A stretch of DNA of 64,000 bases, from contig JARCOQ010000004.1 in assembly GCA_029207755.1 (NCBI GenBank), positions 41,224,305-41,288,304 on the forward strand, in the 5' to 3' direction. Made by a program: the position numbers and the translations under genes. Below the pieces are notes generated by a model, which saw nothing but the letters and a program-made list of their open reading frames with translations, did no database searches and had not been told where the DNA came from. The stretch is from Chamaea fasciata. Its lineage: Eukaryota > Chordata > Aves > Passeriformes > Sylviidae. Shown piece after piece: positions 59,430 to 64,000 of the stretch; within the stretch, counting starts at the first letter, position 1, and each line of letters opens with the position of its first letter.

Positions 59430-62400
59430 CTAGTCTGTTGATTTTCTACATTTCTTAGAAAAATGTAGAAAGTTATTAAGAGGAGCAGACAAGGCATTTC
59501 AGAAACTGCTCAAAATACATCATCAGCATAGAATGTTGTAGTGTTTGGGTTTTTTTTTGATAACTTGATTGTGTAATTAGTGTCTTCTACCAAGCCTTTT
59601 TCTTCCTTCTGATTCTAAGACTGCAATATCAAGGTGAGACCGAATAGAAATATAAGGTTCAAATTTCCCCAGATTATAATTGTATCTTTATGTTATGTCT
59701 GCAATAATAACTCAAGAAAACAACTGAGAACATACAGAGGTAATTTTAGGTGTGGGGATTTTATTCTGTTTATAAATTGAGGTATGTAATAGGGCAATCT
59801 CTACTGCATGTTAGGTTACTTGGTGAGGTTATTTTCAGTTTATAGCTGTCTACAGCTTCTAAATGGCCATAAAAATGATGTCGCAGAATAATGAAGAGCA
59901 GTCTTAATGAAGACGACAATTCTTGCTCATATAATCTTCCCTTAGTGTAGTTTTCTTCTAAGAAGATAATTTTTGTACTGAAATACTACTTTATCTTATG
60001 CCATATTTTTCTATATTATACAAGATAATCTTATAAAATTATATCCTCCATATTTAAAATTAGTGTTTACCACAAAAAAGAAAAGAAGTCCCTCTATTTA
60101 TGATATCTGCTAATGATAACTTCTAGTAGTATTGATGAGGATGGGTGATACTTAAGTACCTCTGACATTTACTGTTTTATAATTAAGAGTTCAATGTTTG
60201 TAGTTAGACTGCGTTACAGCAAGGAAAAGTTGTACAAAAATAAAATATTTGTAAATTATGTAAGAATTCATTGATGTTGCTTGATTATGTTTCTTTAATA
60301 TTTGTTCTGTTCTTTCCTGATAGAAGTCAAAGCCCTCCTACATTCTAGTCTTAGATCTTGGCAATTTTCAACAATAAACATAGGAGTTCCAGATGCTCAC
60401 TAAAACTACAGAAAATGACTCCCAATTCTGTTTGTGCCATTGTTGTGTGAGAGTTCTTTTTCTCCCTTGAGACCTTTCCTCTTCCAATGATTTACAGTAT
60501 GGCCATAAAATGTTGTTTTAAGCTACATTTTTTAATAAAAATGTAATCTCAAGAACACAATGTGTTTTTCACAAATATAGGACTACTTGTATTTTGTTGC
60601 TATCCATTTAAAGTTTATCTTTAGGTCTTTACCACATTTTCTTTCCTAAAAGAGAAGACAATTTTATAAGACACATAAGTGACTTCTGACTCTCAAGAAT
60701 CAGCCTCTTTTTATTTATACAGTTAGATATTCTCAAAGTAGCTATTTCAAAATTTGATAAATATTTGTATTTGAAATCAACAGAGTTTCTAGACTGCTGT
60801 TCATACACAAGTAACAGCTAGTTCAAGTTGCCAGCAAGCAGACAACTTTAGCTAAACTCAAAAGGAGTTTTTGCATTTTGCTTCGTCCATGGAAAGATAA
60901 AATCATTCAGACTTGTTGCCTGTATCATTCTGAAGTTAACAGAGCCAATGGGAGGATTGAGAGAGTAAAAGGAGAGAAAAAGAGGGACAGAGGGATAGAA
61001 ATCATCTCATCCAAACAGAAACAGAATGGATAGTATGAATCTACCTGTGATTGTCTTTATCTTTACACTCTCTATGGAAGCAATCTATTTTAATTGTTCA
61101 GAACAGATGTATCTTCAATGTTTCTAATGTCCAGTGAAACAGAGCTTTCTCAACAAAATAAGAAATTGTGGTTTAAGAATCAAAACATGAAAATGCAAAA
61201 TAGCTACTTTTATAAGGGACAGAAATGAGCATTATTAAAAATAGGAGGGGGCTGACTGAATTGATATTCAGAAAATTGCCATTTTCTGATTTATGGAATG
61301 TGAACTTTGTATCACTTATTGATAGGTTTTTCTCCCCCTGTTTCTTTTTTTAATCACATTATAGGAAATATTTTTTTCCACATCTAGTTTCTAGTTGGAA
61401 ACATATTTTATTTAAGAAATGTAGGCATCCACAACCCATTTAGTCCCCATTTTCACAGCATTAGCAGTCAAATGGAAGAATTTTCCTTCAAGCCCCAGTG
61501 GCTCAGACTGAGAATCCTTTAATCTGAAAATAACTATCTCGTGTCATATAGGCATTCAGAGGCTACAGGCATAATGAATTGGCTACTGTGGAAATTCCTC
61601 ATGATAAAAAATAGAAATGGAGACCCTAAATTGGTCACATGAGTTTAGCTGATCATGCAACATTTGAAATACATCGTATGCATCTGGCAAGCAGTTCTTC
61701 ACCCTCCAGACATTTTTAAAATATATCTGATACTTTCCTGTTAGGTAAAACTGTGCCTGTTTCCACATCCCTAGGTTTTAGCAGCTAAAGCCTGCTCTTG
61801 TAATGTTAAACCATTTAAAACTTTAAAGAAAATTCTATTTTTTCTTCTCCTCTATAATTTTAGGGGAAACAAGTTTTTGTGTCCAAACACCAACTAGTTC
61901 ACTTCAAAAATGCACAGCAAAAGGAGGAAATTCTCTTTTATTATTAACATTTTCTAAAATAGGTGCTTAGTAATAACACCTGTTTATAATTTAAGGTGTG
62001 CAAAACATGAATTGACATACAGAAGCCTTGTGCATGAACATCCACCTATTGTGCAATTTCCCCTTTTAGGCTACACAGCTGCGTGGTCTGTCTTTGAACT
62101 CAAATGCCTTTTTCTTGTATTTCCATTGGGAAAACTATCTTAATTCATGAGTTAAAAAAACCCATTTTCATGCTATTTTTTAAAGATAACATTTTTGCTT
62201 CCTCTTAGAAAATGTTGGAGTTTAGCTATTTTAGCAGATGCAATAATTTCAGAGAACTGTTGTTGCATCAGCTTGTTTTCACTGTAATAATATCAGTGGC
62301 CCTATTTTTATCCTTATTACACAGAAGCTGATCCAGATGAGTCATCTCATTTATAATTAGTCCCATGGTGGTCAAGCCTGTGAATGACACTATGGATCCA

Positions 62401-64000
62401 CATGACACCAGCTGGAAGGAACTCACTGTGGTGGGAAAGTGACTTCCTTCCTGTACCTGTGCACGAGGCTCATGGTAGTGTTTAGTGGCTCTGGGTTACT
62501 GCACATTGCACAGCTATGGTATATGAATGAAAGTATATAATCCACCCTATTCAAAGGAGAAATCACTAGGGATAGAAACCATTTATAGCAGGCACATTCG
62601 ACCTCCTGCAACCACTGATAAGGAGAAATAAAGGCACTTTGTTTCTAGTTTAAGGTGATGAGGGCAGTGGCACTCTCTTGGTTGATCTGTGTGAATGGTT
62701 GAGTGTGCTACCTCCCTCCTCAGGTACATGCCAGAGCCATGATGAGCTAAAGAAGTAATGAAAGAAGACTAGAAGAAGAAGCACATCAAAAAAGTCACTC
62801 AGATACACAATTTAACAGCAAAACTGCCATTTTCTGTTACTTGTAGTATTCTTGTTTACTGCTTTAAAATACATTCATTGGTTTTGAAACATTAAACTTT
62901 GGAGGTTTATCCACAGACATCCTGCATGACTTTAATACAGCCTGAATTTTTCATTTTACATTTGTATTTTTTTAATGACCTTTGTTGCTGTCTGGTGGAG
63001 TTTTTCTGATGGGTTTTTTTTGGGTTTCTTTGTTTGTTTTTTTAATCATACTCTGATGTTTTGAATGTCAATATAAGCTATGTTGGGACAGGATATAATT
63101 CAGGATACACTTATATTTCAATTATATATCAAACACATAACCATTTGAAAAAGAATCTTCTAATTCAGGTGCATCTCTGGTTTCATTTATTGCTTATTTG
63201 GTACAGGGTCCTCATGCTTCCTGAGATTTGTATTCAGAATAAGTTAGATATCAGTTTAATGGAATATGCTAAACTTAGACAGTGCTCTATTATTCTATGT
63301 TTTTTCACCTAAATTTTTAACACCTTCCCACGCATGAGGGCTGAGGCTCCAGGTGACTTGCCTAGACTCTAATTATTATATAGTATTCCAAGAGAGAGAA
63401 TTCAATTTTCAGTTGTAGCTCCTCCGTTAATTAAGGTTCCTAGACTTTTATAGCTTCATGAGCTTCAAGGAATACTAGAGTAATCAATGTGAATAATGAA
63501 ATATTAGTCAGATCAAAGAAAGAGATGGCATAAGAAAAACAACAACAACAACAACAACAAAAGCTTACAGTCAGACAAGAGTGACAGAAAATGCCACCGC
63601 ATCCCTGTAGCGCCCCTAATGCACACATATTTTGTACAAAAATACAATGCAACATTTCTGGAAGGAAAGGGTTTAGAAACACATTATCTTGGAACTGGAA
63701 GAAGTGGATTTCCTGTTCTTCAGCTGAAATAGGGCCTTGCTGTGCTTAGTCTTTCTCTTCCATCTTAGACAGGTGTCTTAACTATAATGCTGTGGGGAAA
63801 ATAAAATTCACTTACAACACTCTAGTTTTGTAAGTGAATGATATGATCTAGAGAATAGACTGCATTATTTGCCTGAAGAAAAAATACATAGAACACTGAG
63901 TACTTTATCAAGACTCTTTGGTCTTGGGTGATGAAGTGTGATATAATCAACCATTCTCCAAGATGAAATAGAGGTGCTTAGATAACTTTACTAGAAGAAC
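59430..64000. other. Non-coding, no gene recognised
   Basis: AT-rich to the end of the window with short ORFs only. One (AAC)n microsatellite lies at about 63537-63561. Confidence 0.6.
63537..63561. repeat. (AAC)n microsatellite
   Basis: About eight AAC units; gives a poly-Cys run in an antisense ORF that is not a gene. Confidence 0.9.

Noticed and set aside
63440..63682. ORF with a poly-Cys run
   Set aside because: Antisense of an (AAC)n microsatellite.
1..64000. Search for CRISPR arrays, tRNAs, operons, toxin-antitoxin or phage-defence-like systems
   Set aside because: None seen. The sequence is vertebrate (avian) nuclear DNA; regularly spaced repeats are limited to microsatellites and the 21-bp triplet at 58303.

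Overview
This window is avian nuclear DNA, most likely from a passerine-type genome. The evidence is AT-rich non-coding sequence studded with chicken-repeat-1 (CR1) LINE fragments, several with the typical ATTCTGTG-type 3' tail, and with LTRs of bird endogenous retroviruses. I found no host protein-coding gene, tRNA, rRNA, CRISPR array or bacterial-type feature. Nearly all the reading frames in the window are short chance ORFs or decayed retroelement genes.

Layout. 1-7.5 kb is non-coding, with one poly(A) run and a CR1 tail at its end. At 7,867-14,995 lies a decayed minus-strand ERVK-like provirus (provirus A). It has two LTRs, a perfect 6-bp target-site duplication (TSD), recognisable gag, dUTPase/protease, RT, RNase H and integrase, and almost no env. 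At 17,272-22,359 lies a second minus-strand ERVK-like provirus (provirus B). It also has paired LTRs and a perfect 6-bp TSD, is shorter and rearranged, and has a solo LTR of another family inserted in its RT. Provirus B itself sits inside older LTR debris.

22.8-29.8 kb holds an opposed pair of CR1 fragments, a solo LTR with a perfect 5-bp TSD, a 1.5-kb minus-strand CR1 and an LTR-like block. 29.8-39.4 kb is a long stretch without a recognisable element. At 39.7-42.0 kb an old 1.0-kb LTR has been invaded twice by younger solo LTRs, one of which has a close inverted relative at 58.9-59.4 kb. Further LTR fragments lie at 45.6-46.9 kb, a full solo LTR at 55.1-56.2 kb and a CR1 3' end at 57.6-58.3 kb. 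The rest is plain non-coding DNA.

No genes work together here in the operon sense. The interest is in the stratigraphy: which element inserted into which, in what orientation, and how each decayed. The two proviruses have 6-bp TSDs, as expected for class II (beta/alpha-like) elements; three solo LTRs have perfect 5-bp TSDs and two have 4-of-5 matches, as expected for ERVL-type elements. No intact retroviral gene was found. Family names beyond CR1, ERVK-like and ERVL-like are not asserted because no library search could be run.
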